Source of the DNA: Enhydrobacter aerosaccus
GTDB lineage: Bacteria > Pseudomonadota > Alphaproteobacteria > Reyranellales > Reyranellaceae
Reading direction: 5' to 3'
DNA length: 57,156 bases
Assembly: GCA_903915535.1 (NCBI GenBank)
Contig: CAIWTJ010000200.1
Location: forward strand, 1 to 57,156
The notes beneath the pieces are model-generated. The model ran no database searches and was not told the origin of the DNA. It saw only the letters and a list, made by a program, of their open reading frames with translations. Made by a program: the position numbers and the translations under genes. Below, one piece after another: positions 42,292 through 50,617 of the stretch (position 1 is the first letter of the stretch; each line of letters begins with the position of its first letter).

Positions 42292-43134
42292 ATGCCAAAT
42301 GACCCCGACACAAGCCGGTCCGCAATCGCGGTTCCAGCACGCAAAACGGCCCCGCCGCGGATGAAATTGAACTCCCGCGGCGCGCTGCTGCATCGCCAGC
42401 TCTATGTCCTGCTAAAGGAACAGATCGTTACCGGTCGTTATCGGGCGGGCGACCTGCTGCCGACACAGGAGGCGCTTTGCCGCCAGTTCTCGATCTCGCG
42501 CATCACGGTGCGGCGCGCGCTGGCCGATCTCGGCGAGGACGGCTTCATCGTCAACCGGCAGGGCGTGGGCGCGTTCGTCGCCGCCCGTGCCGCCAGGATG
42601 AAGCCGGGCCCGGACTTCAGCTTCATCGGCGAGATGCGCCGTACGCTGAAGGAGACGACGATGAAGATCCTGCAGCTGGAGATTCGGCGTTGCCCGCAGT
42701 CGATCGCGGCCCACCTGGGACTGGCAGAAGAAGAGGACGCGCTGCACCTCGTGCGCACGCGGTCCTGCGGCAGCCGGCCGGTGGCCCTTTTCGACGGTTG
42801 GATTCCGTTGCGGTTCGCCGGGTCGGTCACGGCCAAGAGGCTGCGCAGCACGTCGCTGCACGAACTCATTGCCGGCAGTTTCGAGAAGCTGGGCCGGGTC
42901 GCTCAAGAGGTCAACGCGGCCCTGGCAGATCCGATCGTGGCGCAGGCGCTGAACGTCGAGATCAACTCCGCCGTGCTCAAGGTCGATCGCCTCGTGCACA
43001 ACCGGGACGGCGCCGCCGTTCACTACGTCACGGTCTGGACCACGCCGCTAAGGACGCGCCTGGTCATGGAAGTGGGCGCCGACGATATCGATGGTTACAA
43101 CGTCGGGCGCCTGCTGCACGACGTCCAACGATGA
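42292..43134 (+). CDS. GntR family regulator (HutC subfamily)
   Basis: 280-aa repressor-type regulator. The N-terminal winged helix-turn-helix (about 30-100) reads LLHRQLYVLLKEQIVTGRYR, ALCRQFSISRITVRRALADL and GFIVNRQGVGAFVA, and the C-terminal UTRA domain (about 115-270) includes EEDALHLVRTRSCGSRPVAL and GWIPLRFAG. This pairs with HutC/YvoA type regulators that respond to small metabolites. ATG is followed by MPNDPDTSRSA. It is divergent from the Bug-dioxygenase-lyase unit and is the obvious candidate to control it; the effector may be the Bug ligand. Confidence 0.9.
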   Translation: MPNDPDTSRSAIAVPARKTAPPRMKLNSRGALLHRQLYVLLKEQIVTGRYRAGDLLPTQEALCRQFSISRITVRRALADLGEDGFIVNRQGVGAFVAARAARMKPGPDFSFIGEMRRTLKETTMKILQLEIRRCPQSIAAHLGLAEEEDALHLVRTRSCGSRPVALFDGWIPLRFAGSVTAKRLRSTSLHELIAGSFEKLGRVAQEVNAALADPIVAQALNVEINSAVLKVDRLVHNRDGAAVHYVTVWTTPLRTRLVMEVGADDIDGYNVGRLLHDVQR

Positions 43135-43144
43135 CGCCGCCGGC

Positions 43145-44233
43145 TTAAAAGACCTTGTGAATCCACTTGTGCGGGTCGCTGGCGCGGCCGCGCTGGATGT
43201 CGACCAGGGCCTTCTTCAGTTCGCCCGTGCGGGCGCCCGACTGACCATTGCCGATCACGAACTCGCCGTCCGGCGCGCGGACCGTGCCGATCGGCGTCAG
43301 CACCGCGGCGGTGCCGCACGCGAAGGCCTCGCGCAGCTTGCCGCTCTTGGCGTCCGCTCTCCACTGGTCGAACGAGTACTTCTCCTCGCGCACCGGGATG
43401 CCCTTGTCCCGCGCCAGAGTCAGCACCGACGAGCGCGTAATGCCGGGCAGGATAGTGCCGAGCGGCGGCGTCGTCATCGAGCCATCGTTGAACACGAAGA
43501 ACACGTTCATGCCGCCCAGCTCCTCGATCCATTTGCGCTCGGCGGCGTCGAGGAAGACGACCTGGTCGCACTTGTGGTGGGTGGCTTCGGCCTGGGCGAG
43601 CAGGCTGGCGGCATAGTTGCCGCCGCACTTGGCCGCGCCGGTGCCGCCGGGCGCCGCGCGGGTGTACTCCTGGCTCACCCACACCGAGACCGCGGCGTCC
43701 GCGCCGGACTTGAAGTAGGCGCCGACCGACGAGGCGATGACGATGAACAGATAGTCCGACGACGGTTTCACGCCGAGGAAGGTCTCGTTGGCGAACATGA
43801 ACGGCCGGATGTAGAGGCTGCCGTCGCCGTCGGGAATCCAGTCTCGGTCGATGTTGACCAACTCGTCGATCGCCTCGAGGAAAATCTTCTCCGGCAGCTT
43901 CGGCATCGCCAGCCGCTCGGCCGACTGCTGGAAGCGGCGCGCATTCTCGATCGGCCGGAACAGGGTCGCGCCGCCGTCGGCGGTCTTGTAGGCCTTCAGC
44001 CCCTCGAAGATCTCCTGCGCGTAGTGCAGTACGGCCGCGGCCGGATCCATGGGGATGGGCGCGCGTGGCTCGACCCGGGCGTCGTGCCAGCCCTTCGCAT
44101 CGCTGTAGCGGATGGTCACCATATGGTCGCTGAAGACGCGGCCGAAGCCCGGGTTGGCCAGAAGCGCGGCGCGCTTGTCGGCGGGCGTGGGAGTCGGATG
44201 CGGATGACGAACGAACTTCAAGGTGTCTGACAT
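43145..44233 (-). CDS. ilvE: Branched-chain amino acid aminotransferase (class IV, long form)
   Basis: 362-aa PLP enzyme for the last step of leucine, isoleucine and valine synthesis and the first of their breakdown. The PLP lysine is K202 in GTGAAKCGGNYAASL; other BCAT hallmarks are HYAQEIFEGLKAY, LYIRPFMFANETFLGV, VFLDAAERKWIEELGGMNVF and EAFACGTAAVLTPIG. This is the eukaryotic-like long subgroup. It ends just after the GntR gene, convergent with it, and starts 45 bp after the histidine-kinase stop, in the same direction. A second, short-form BCAT lies at 47007. Confidence 0.93.
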   Translation of the reverse strand: MSDTLKFVRHPHPTPTPADKRAALLANPGFGRVFSDHMVTIRYSDAKGWHDARVEPRAPIPMDPAAAVLHYAQEIFEGLKAYKTADGGATLFRPIENARRFQQSAERLAMPKLPEKIFLEAIDELVNIDRDWIPDGDGSLYIRPFMFANETFLGVKPSSDYLFIVIASSVGAYFKSGADAAVSVWVSQEYTRAAPGGTGAAKCGGNYAASLLAQAEATHHKCDQVVFLDAAERKWIEELGGMNVFFVFNDGSMTTPPLGTILPGITRSSVLTLARDKGIPVREEKYSFDQWRADAKSGKLREAFACGTAAVLTPIGTVRAPDGEFVIGNGQSGARTGELKKALVDIQRGRASDPHKWIHKVF

Positions 44234-44278
44234 TGCTTCTCTCGGCGCTCTCTCTCGATTTTACATCTTACTGTAGCA

Positions 44279-45634
44279 CTAGATCGGAATACGCACGATC
44301 ACCCGCAAGCCGCCCAGCGGGGACCGGTCGAGCGTCACATCGCCGCCGTGGCTGCGGGCGATGTCGCGCGCAATCGTCAGGCCCAAGCCAACGCCGCCGG
44401 TATCGACGTTGCGCGATTCGTCGAGGCGCAGGAAGGGCCGGAACACATCCTCGTATTTGTCGGGCGGGATGCCGGGACCGTTGTCGTCGACTGTGACCTC
44501 CACCGAGGTCCGGCCGCGCACCGCGCGCAGCTCGACCCTGGTGCCGTGACGCAGCGCGTTGGAGACCAGGTTGGTCAGGCACCGCTTCATGGCGAACGGC
44601 CTCAGCTCGACATGCATGTCGCCATCGGTCTCGACCGCGACGTCGGCGTTGTCGCGCCGGGCACCGGTCGCGACATCCTGCAGGATCTCGCCGAGATCCG
44701 ACGGCAGGGGCTCCTCGTCGCCCTCGCCGCGGGCAAAGGCCAGGTAGCCTTCGATCATGCGCTCCATGTCGACGACGTCGTCGCCCAGCTCCTTGGTCTC
44801 GGGCGATTCGGAAAGAAGCGCGAGCGACAGCTTCATGCGGGTAAGCGGGGTGCGCAGATCGTGGCTGACACCAGCAAGCATCTCGGTACGCTGCTGCAAC
44901 GATCGCTGCAGCCTGATCCTCATGGTCTGGAAGGCAGTCGCGGCGTTGCGCACCTCGCGCGTGCCGCCCGAGAAGGCGAAGTCGGGCACGTCGCGCCCCT
45001 TGCCCAGCGCATCGGCCGCGACGCCGAGGTGCTCGATCGGCACCAGCTCGCGGCGCATGAACCAGATCGCGAGGCCGAAAAGCACCAGCGACAGGCCGAC
45101 CTGGGCCAGCACGTAGGCGAAGCTCGAGCCGAAGGTCAGTCGGACGTAGGGCACCAGCACCTGCATCACCTCGCCGTCGGTGATCTGGATCTCGATCAAC
45201 ACCTGCTCGCCGCCCACGCTGTTGTCGAGGAAGTAGGGCCGCCTGAGGTCGGCGTCGAGCGCGCCCTGCAGCTCGCGCGCCACGATATCGAAATATTCGG
45301 GCGGCCGGAAAGGCCGCACCGTGCCGGGATGGAAGGCCACGAAGATCAGCAGGTCCGAGCGCGCATGGCGCACGACCCAGGATTTGTGCTCGTCGTCGGG
45401 AAAGTCGGCGCGCAGCGAGATCAGGGTGCGCAGGTCGCGCACCAGGATCAGCGCCAGGCGGTTGGTCACGTTGTCGCCGCGCTGGCTGTAGAACCACCAG
45501 GCGCTCAGCGCCTGCAGCAGGAGCATCGGCACCACGATGATGATCAGCGCACGCGCGAACAACGTCTGCGGCGAATGCCGGTCGGCCCAGCGCGCGATGC
45601 TCTCGAAAATTTCGCCGATCGCCAAAAGCTTCAC
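44279..45634 (-). CDS. Sensor histidine kinase (EnvZ/PetR-partner type)
   Basis: 451-aa inner-membrane sensor kinase. Two membrane helices at about 26-48 and 173-193 bracket a periplasmic sensor domain; a HAMP region (194-245) follows, then the H-box AGVSHDLRTPLTRMK with phospho-acceptor H258, the N-box NLVSNALRHG, G1 DNGPGIPPDKYEDVF and G2 GGVGLGLTIAR. GTG start overlaps the response regulator stop. Together with 45631 and 46335 this forms a MarR-RR-HK operon like alphaproteobacterial petPR loci; the signal sensed is unknown. Confidence 0.92.
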   Translation of the reverse strand: MKLLAIGEIFESIARWADRHSPQTLFARALIIIVVPMLLLQALSAWWFYSQRGDNVTNRLALILVRDLRTLISLRADFPDDEHKSWVVRHARSDLLIFVAFHPGTVRPFRPPEYFDIVARELQGALDADLRRPYFLDNSVGGEQVLIEIQITDGEVMQVLVPYVRLTFGSSFAYVLAQVGLSLVLFGLAIWFMRRELVPIEHLGVAADALGKGRDVPDFAFSGGTREVRNAATAFQTMRIRLQRSLQQRTEMLAGVSHDLRTPLTRMKLSLALLSESPETKELGDDVVDMERMIEGYLAFARGEGDEEPLPSDLGEILQDVATGARRDNADVAVETDGDMHVELRPFAMKRCLTNLVSNALRHGTRVELRAVRGRTSVEVTVDDNGPGIPPDKYEDVFRPFLRLDESRNVDTGGVGLGLTIARDIARSHGGDVTLDRSPLGGLRVIVRIPI

Positions 45635-46335
45635 GCGTCCACCAGCCGATAGCCTTGCCCGCGCACCGTGCGCAGGTAGCGCGGGAAGCCGGGGTCGGGC
45701 TCGATCTTGCGCCGCAGGCGCGTCACCTGCACGTCGATCGCGCGCTCGTTGACGTCGCTGCCGACGCTCTTGGACAGCACCTCGCGGCTCAGCACCTGGC
45801 CGAGCTCGCCGACCAGGGCGCGCAGAAGCGCGATCTCCGCGTCGGTCAGCGCCACGCGCTTGCCCTTTTGCGTGAGCTCGCCGAGGTCGAGATCGAACTG
45901 GAAGGGCCCGAACGTTACCTTGCGATCGACCGGGGCCGGCGCTTCAGCGGCGACCGGCCGGCCGCGGCGCAGCACGTTCTGGATGCGCAACAGCAGTTCG
46001 CGCGCTTCGAAGGGCTTGGCGAGATAGTCGTCGACACCCTTCTCGAGACCGGCGATGCGGTCCTTGGGCTCGCCCATCGCGGTCAGCATCAGGATCGGCA
46101 CATCGTTGGTCTGGCGCAGCTCGGCGGCGAAATCGAGGCCGGTCTGCCCCGGCATCATGACGTCGAGCACGATCAGGTCGAAGTCGAGCGCATCGAGATG
46201 CTGGCGTGCTTCGGCCGCATGCTTGGCGGTGCTGACGCGAAAGCTGTTGCGGGACAGGAACGTCTTCAGCAGTTCCCGCAGGCGCGTGTCGTCGTCGACG
46301 ACCAGTATGTGCGGCTTGTCCGGAGAAGCATCCAT
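45631..46335 (-). CDS. OmpR family response regulator (PetR-like)
   Basis: 234-aa regulator with an N-terminal receiver (phospho-acceptor D58 in DLIVLDVMMPGQTG, acidic pair in VVDDDTRLRE, lysine in DDYLAKPFE) and a C-terminal winged-helix domain (about 135-232; ALTDAEIALLRALVGELGQV, then SDVNERAIDVQVTRLRRKIE and VRGQGYRLVDA). Its ATG overlaps the MarR stop (TGATG) and its stop overlaps the kinase start, so all three are co-translated. Rhodobacter PetR, a close relative by arrangement, affects cytochrome bc1 expression. Confidence 0.92.
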   Translation of the reverse strand: MDASPDKPHILVVDDDTRLRELLKTFLSRNSFRVSTAKHAAEARQHLDALDFDLIVLDVMMPGQTGLDFAAELRQTNDVPILMLTAMGEPKDRIAGLEKGVDDYLAKPFEARELLLRIQNVLRRGRPVAAEAPAPVDRKVTFGPFQFDLDLGELTQKGKRVALTDAEIALLRALVGELGQVLSREVLSKSVGSDVNERAIDVQVTRLRRKIEPDPGFPRYLRTVRGQGYRLVDA

Positions 46336-46835
46336 CAGCGTCCGCCGTTGCGGATCCGCTTGTCGACATGCCCCCGCTCGGTCGGATCGAGGAGGCCAAG
46401 CAGCACCTTGCGGAAGCCCTCCACCGCTTCTGCGCCGGTCTCGCGATAGGCACGCGCGAAACGCTGGCTCTGGCGATCGGTCAGGTCGCGCTCCAGCTTC
46501 TCGCCGCGCTCGGTGAGAAACAACCGCCGCTCGCGCCGGTCGCGCGCGCCGCTTTTCTGCTCGACATATTCCTGCTCGATCAGATCCTTCAGCACGCGGC
46601 TGATCGATTGCTTGGTGACCTTCAGGATCCCGAGCAGATGGCCCACTGTCTGGCCGGGATGGCGGCCGATGAAGTAGAGCGCGCGATGATGCGCGCGGCC
46701 GAGCTTGTAGTGCTTGAGCTGCTGGTCCGATTCGAACGTGAAATCGCGATAGGCATAGAACATCAGCTCTATGCCCTGGCGCAGTTCTTCGTCGCGCAGG
46801 AACAGCGGATTGGCGGGGGGCCGAGTCTCAACCAT
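46335..46835 (-). CDS. MarR family transcriptional regulator (PetP-like)
   Basis: 166-aa winged-helix regulator. It starts MVETRPPANPLFLRDEELRQ and shows the PetP-type FYAYRDFTFESDQQLKHYKL, then the DNA-binding part KVTKQSISRVLKDLIEQEYV and KSGARDRRERRLFLTERGEK. A GTG at 46904 could extend it by 23 residues but would leave little room for a promoter. It is divergent from the short-form BCAT gene, whose promoter carries a perfect palindrome; the regulator probably binds there and may control both directions. Confidence 0.87.
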   Translation of the reverse strand: MVETRPPANPLFLRDEELRQGIELMFYAYRDFTFESDQQLKHYKLGRAHHRALYFIGRHPGQTVGHLLGILKVTKQSISRVLKDLIEQEYVEQKSGARDRRERRLFLTERGEKLERDLTDRQSQRFARAYRETGAEAVEGFRKVLLGLLDPTERGHVDKRIRNGGR

Positions 46836-46910
46836 TGGGTCGCCATCTAGAGGCCGAAGGCGGCCAAAGTATAGGCCGACCCGCGCCGTTTTTGTTGCCG
46901 GCACGAGCCC

Positions 46911-46940
46911 TTGACAAGGTCAGTATTGCTGACCTATTTA
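46911..46940 (+). promoter_or_regulatory. BCAT promoter with embedded palindromic operator
   Basis: TTGACA (46911-46916), 18 bases, TATTTA (46935-46940). Within the spacer lies a perfect palindrome: AGGTCAG (46917-46923) and CTGACCT (46929-46935) around five bases. A protein on it would block polymerase directly. The divergent MarR-type gene is the obvious candidate repressor. Confidence 0.65.
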
Positions 46941-47006
46941 TTCCGAATATTGCGTAATCGTGGAGTCAAAAGAACCATTCAGAATCCTCAGAAAGGAGAC
47001 GAGGCA

Positions 47007-47921
47007 ATGTCCGGAAATATGGCTGATCGCGACGGGTTCATCTGGTTTGACGGCAAGATCGTGCCGTGGCGCGAGGTGACGGCTCATGTCCTGACCCATG
47101 CACTGCATTACGGGTCGGCCGTCTTCGAGGGCGAGCGGATCTACGACGGCCGGATCTTCCGCCTCGCGGCGCATAGCGCCCGCCTGATCAACTCGGCCCG
47201 CCTGCTCGACTACGAATTGCCATGGACGCGCGAGGAGATCGAAGAAGCGACGCGCGCGGTCGTGAAGGCGAATGGTCTGCAGACCGGCTACGTGCGTCCG
47301 ATCGCCTGGCGCGGATCGGAAGTGCTTGGCGTGTCGGGGATCGGCACGACGGTGCATCTCGCCATCGCCCCGTGGGCGCAAGAAGGCCGCCTGTCGGTGC
47401 AGGCGAAGCCGGGCGGCATCAACGTCACGATGGCCAAATTCCGCCGCCCGTCGCCCGACGTGGCTCCGGGCGGCGCCAAGGCGGCGGGACTCTACATCAT
47501 CTGCGGTATCGAGAAGGATCGCGCGCTGAAGGCGGGCTTCGACGACGCGCTGATGCTCGATTGGCAGGGTCGCCTGGCCGAATCGACCGGCGCAAACATC
47601 TTCCTGGCGATGGGCGACAGGCTGGTGACGCCCAAGGTCGAGAACTTCCTCGATGGCATCACGCGGCGCACGGTGATCGCCATGGCAACGAGGCGCGGCT
47701 GGTCGGTCGACGAGCGCGCTGTCATGCCGGGGGAACTGGCCGAGGCGAGCGAAGTGTTCCTGTGCGGCACGGCGGCGGAGATTGTGCCGGTGGGCGCTGT
47801 CGACGATTCCCGCTACCAGGTCGGGCCGATGACCCGCGCCCTGATGGAGGATTACGCGAAGCTGGTCCGCCAGCCGGACAGCGAAGGCTTCGGCGAATCC
47901 TCTCACCTCGCGGCGGCTTGA
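47007..47921 (+). CDS. Branched-chain amino acid aminotransferase (class IV, short form)
   Basis: 304-aa PLP aminotransferase of the bacterial IlvE type. PLP lysine K158 is in VAPGGAKAAGLYIICG, where the usual Asn of the NY pair is Leu; the E of GRLAESTGANIFLA is retained. Other marks: ALHYGSAVFEGERIYDG and EVFLCGTAAEIVPVG. The start is chosen by AAAGGAGA upstream; the longer frame starts in the promoter. It is controlled by the palindromic promoter next to the MarR gene. Two BCATs of different subgroups flank the three regulatory genes, suggesting branched-chain amino acid metabolism is what the regulators watch. Confidence 0.9.
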   Translation: MSGNMADRDGFIWFDGKIVPWREVTAHVLTHALHYGSAVFEGERIYDGRIFRLAAHSARLINSARLLDYELPWTREEIEEATRAVVKANGLQTGYVRPIAWRGSEVLGVSGIGTTVHLAIAPWAQEGRLSVQAKPGGINVTMAKFRRPSPDVAPGGAKAAGLYIICGIEKDRALKAGFDDALMLDWQGRLAESTGANIFLAMGDRLVTPKVENFLDGITRRTVIAMATRRGWSVDERAVMPGELAEASEVFLCGTAAEIVPVGAVDDSRYQVGPMTRALMEDYAKLVRQPDSEGFGESSHLAAA

Positions 47922-47952
47922 CAGCGGCCGCCGCCAGCAGTCTCTTTTGACA

Positions 47953-48054
47953 ATCCGAGGGGTGTCCGGTCTTCGTGTAAAGACCGGTCTGAGATGGCCT
48001 TTTGTGGCCGAACCCTTTGAACCTGATCCGGGTCATTCCGGCGTAGGAACGGGA
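47953..48054 (+). ncRNA. TPP riboswitch (THI box) before the thi operon
   Basis: Conserved blocks are easy to see: GGGGTG near the 5' end, CTGAGA (47989-47994), ACCCTTTGAACCTGATC and GGGTCATTCCGGCGTAGGAA. The 3' end CGGGA (48050-48054) pairs with TCCG at 47954-47957 as P1 and overlaps the Shine-Dalgarno GGGAG (48051-48055) of thiO. Bound thiamine pyrophosphate would therefore block translation start. It begins only 32 bases after the BCAT stop, so read-through from that gene is likely. Confidence 0.95.
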
Positions 48055-48062
48055 GTTGTCGA

Positions 48063-49085
48063 GTGAGCGAGTCCAAAGTCATTGTGGTCGGAGCAGGCGT
48101 CGCGGGATTGGCCGCGGCGTTCGAGCTCGTCGAGCGTGGCCTGAAGGTCGAGGTCGTCGACCGCGGCAGCGCGCTGGGCGACGGCGGCTGTTCGTGGATG
48201 GCGGGGGGCATGCTCGCGCCATGGTGCGAGCGCGCCTCGACGGATGCGAGCGTGGCCGAGCTCGGCGCAGCCTCGATCTCGTGGTGGATGAGCAATTTCA
48301 TCGGGACGGTGCAGAGCGGCAGCCTGGTGGTGGCCGCCTCCCGCGATCTGCCGGAGCTCACCCACTTCGCCGAGCGCACCGAGCGCTACGAGTGGATCGA
48401 CGGCGATCGCATCAACGCCCTCGAGCCCGACCTCGCGGGCCGCTTTCGCAAGGCATTTTATTTTCCCGACGAAGCCCATCTCGATCCGCGCCGGGCGCTG
48501 CCGGCGTTGGCCGACCTGCTGAAATACCGCGGTGTCCAGGTCCGGTTCGGTGTCGACTTCCATCCCGCACAGGAGCGCGGCACCCAGATCGTCGATTGCC
48601 GCGGGTTGGCCTCGCGCGACGTGCTCAAGGATCTGCGCGGCGTGCGCGGCGAGATGCTGATCGTTCGGTCGGCCGACATCACCCTGTCGCGGCCGGTGCG
48701 AATCCTGCATCCGCGCATCCCGCTCTACATCGTGCCGCGCGGCGGCGGCGTCTTCATGATCGGCGCCACCATGATCGAAAGTGAATCGCATGCCGGAGCG
48801 AGCGTGCGCTCCACTCTGGAGATGTTGGGCGCGGCCTGTGCGCTCCATCCGGCGTTTGCCGAAGCGGAAATCCTCGAGATCAACACCGGCCTGCGGCCGG
48901 CCTTCACCACCAACCTGCCGGCCATACGGCGGATTGGTTCACGCACGCATTTCGTGAACGGTCTTTTCCGTCACGGCTTTCTGCTTGCACCGGCTATGGC
49001 AAAGCAGGTCGCCGATGCAGTGCTTCACCAAATCCAGGGGACGTCCGATGCGGGTCTTCGTAAACGGCGATCAAAGGGACATTGA
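48063..49085 (+). CDS. thiO: Glycine oxidase ThiO, FAD-dependent
   Basis: 340-aa flavoprotein that oxidises glycine to iminoglycine (dehydroglycine) for thiazole formation in aerobic thiamine synthesis. The FAD motif is VIVVGAGVAGLAAAFELVER; later marks are GCSWMAGGMLAPWCERAS, the substrate-domain YFPDEAHLDPRRALPALADL and the C-terminal INTGLRPAFTTNLPAIRR with NGLFRHGFLLAPAMAKQVAD. GTG start follows GGGAG that the riboswitch controls. Its last 38 bp overlap thiS, so the two are coupled. Confidence 0.9.
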   Translation: MSESKVIVVGAGVAGLAAAFELVERGLKVEVVDRGSALGDGGCSWMAGGMLAPWCERASTDASVAELGAASISWWMSNFIGTVQSGSLVVAASRDLPELTHFAERTERYEWIDGDRINALEPDLAGRFRKAFYFPDEAHLDPRRALPALADLLKYRGVQVRFGVDFHPAQERGTQIVDCRGLASRDVLKDLRGVRGEMLIVRSADITLSRPVRILHPRIPLYIVPRGGGVFMIGATMIESESHAGASVRSTLEMLGAACALHPAFAEAEILEINTGLRPAFTTNLPAIRRIGSRTHFVNGLFRHGFLLAPAMAKQVADAVLHQIQGTSDAGLRKRRSKGH

Positions 49086-49245
49086 GTCCGCGACGCTGGC
49101 GCTGGCGCTGAACGCGCTGGGCTATGGCGGCAAGAAAATCGCGACGGCGGTGAACGGTCGGTTCGTGCCGGCCCCCGCGCGCCAGACCGTGAAGCTCGCC
49201 GATGGCGACAAGATCGAAGTCGTCGCACCCATGCAGGGAGGGTGA
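49048..49245 (+). CDS. thiS: Sulfur carrier protein ThiS
   Basis: 65-aa ubiquitin-fold sulfur carrier. It starts MRVFVNGDQRDIESATLALA and ends VVAPMQGG; the terminal Gly-Gly is adenylated by ThiF and then thiocarboxylated to donate sulfur to thiazole. The ATG lies within thiO in another frame with AGGGGAC before it. Normal size for ThiS; the slightly divergent N-terminus (GDQRDIESATLALALNAL) is within family range. Confidence 0.93.
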   Translation: MRVFVNGDQRDIESATLALALNALGYGGKKIATAVNGRFVPAPARQTVKLADGDKIEVVAPMQGG

Positions 49246-49248
49246 AGC

Positions 49249-50022
49249 ATGCCGTTCTACGGTGTCGACCTCTCCTCGCGCCTCCTGCTGGGCACGGCAC
49301 GCTATCCGTCTCCCGCGGTGCTCGGCCAAGCGATCAAGGCCTCGGGCGCCGAGGTCGTGACCGTGTCGCTGCGCCGCGAGTCGGGGCCGGGCCGCGCCGG
49401 CCAGGCCTTCTGGTCGCTCGTTCAGGAAACCGGGTTGCGCGTTCTGCCCAACACCGCGGGCTGCCACACGGTGAAGGAAGCCGTGACCACCGCCCACATG
49501 GCGCGCGAGCTCTTCGACACGAAATGGATCAAGCTCGAGGTGATCCGCGACGACGACACCCTGCAGCCCGACATCTTCGGCCTGGTCGAGGCGGCGCGCG
49601 TGCTGAGCGACGAGGGCTTCGAAGTCTTTCCCTACACGACGGAGGATCTCGCGGTGGCCGACCGTCTCGTCGAGGCGGGCTGTCGCGTGTTGATGCCGTG
49701 GGGGGCGCCGATCGGCTCGGCGCGCGGACTGAACAACGTCTACGGGCTTCGGACCCTGCGCGCGCATTTTCCCGACATTCCGATGGTCGTCGATGCGGGT
49801 CTCGGCGTGCCGTCGCACGCCGCGGCGGCGATGGAACTGGGCTACGACGCGGTTCTGCTGAACACCGCCGTTGCCGAGGCGGGCGATCCGGTCGGCATGG
49901 CGAAGGCCTTTGCGCTTGCCGTGGACGCCGGCCGGCTGGCGCACCTCGCCCGGCCGATGGAGCCGCGCGACATGGCTGTGCCCTCGACGCCGGTTTTCGG
50001 CAAGGCGGCGCTCGGTGATTGA
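49249..50022 (+). CDS. thiG: Thiazole synthase ThiG
   Basis: 257-aa TIM-barrel enzyme that builds the thiazole phosphate of thiamine from deoxyxylulose phosphate, iminoglycine and ThiS-thiocarboxylate. The Schiff-base lysine lies in [19 protein letters not shown]; other markers are [40 protein letters not shown] and the phosphate site [20 protein letters not shown]. Starts 3 bp after thiS. Normal length; thiE begins inside its last codons. Confidence 0.95.
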   Translation: MPFYGVDLSSRLLLGTARYPSPAVLGQAIKASGAEVVTVSLRRESGPGRAGQAFWSLVQETGLRVLPNTAGCHTVKEAVTTAHMARELFDTKWIKLEVIRDDDTLQPDIFGLVEAARVLSDEGFEVFPYTTEDLAVADRLVEAGCRVLMPWGAPIGSARGLNNVYGLRTLRAHFPDIPMVVDAGLGVPSHAAAAMELGYDAVLLNTAVAEAGDPVGMAKAFALAVDAGRLAHLARPMEPRDMAVPSTPVFGKAALGD

Positions 50023-50617
50023 TCGCTTCTATCCTGTCGTGCCGACCGCTGACTGGGTGGCGCGCCTGGTGCCCGCGGGGACTCGGTTCATCCAGTTGCG
50101 CATCAAGGACCAGCCGGAGTCCGAGGTGCGGCGCGAGGTGCGCGCGGCGCAGGCGGTGTGCGCGAAGCATGGCGCGCAGCTGATCGTGAACGATTACTGG
50201 CAGGCCGCCATCGACGAGAAGTGCCCCTGGGTGCATCTTGGCCAGGAGGATCTGGTGGGCGCCGATATTGCCGCGATCCGCCGCGCCGGCCTGTTGCTGG
50301 GCGTCAGCACGCACGATCATGCCGAACTCGACAAAGGCCTGGCGGTCGACCCCGACTACGTGGCGCTGGGACCGATCTATCCGACGCTGCTCAAGAAGAT
50401 GCCGTTTGCGCCTCAAGGTCTCGATCGCATCGGAGAATGGAAGAAGCTCGTCGGCGGCAAGCCGCTGGTCGCGATCGGCGGTCTCACGCTCGAGCGCGCG
50501 CTGCTCTGCCTGAAGGCGGGCGCGGACTCGACAGCGGTCGTGGGGGACATCGTCAACAATGCCGATCCCATTGCGCAGGCTGGCAAGTGGATGGCTGAAA
50601 CGCGGGCCATCGCATGA
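50015..50617 (+). CDS. thiE: Thiamine phosphate synthase ThiE
   Basis: 200-aa TIM-barrel enzyme coupling thiazole phosphate and HMP pyrophosphate to thiamine phosphate. Markers are [75 protein letters not shown] and [12 protein letters not shown]. The start is GTG 50015, 8 bases before the thiG stop; no ATG is available, and the frame cannot extend usefully upstream. Translation is coupled to thiG and its stop overlaps the thiF start. Confidence 0.9.
   Translation: MIDRFYPVVPTADWVARLVPAGTRFIQLRIKDQPESEVRREVRAAQAVCAKHGAQLIVNDYWQAAIDEKCPWVHLGQEDLVGADIAAIRRAGLLLGVSTHDHAELDKGLAVDPDYVALGPIYPTLLKKMPFAPQGLDRIGEWKKLVGGKPLVAIGGLTLERALLCLKAGADSTAVVGDIVNNADPIAQAGKWMAETRAIA

Noticed and set aside
46836-46904. 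Extension of the MarR protein to a GTG at 46904
   Set aside because: The added residues do not resemble PetP-like N-termini and would abut the promoter palindrome; kept only as an alternative.
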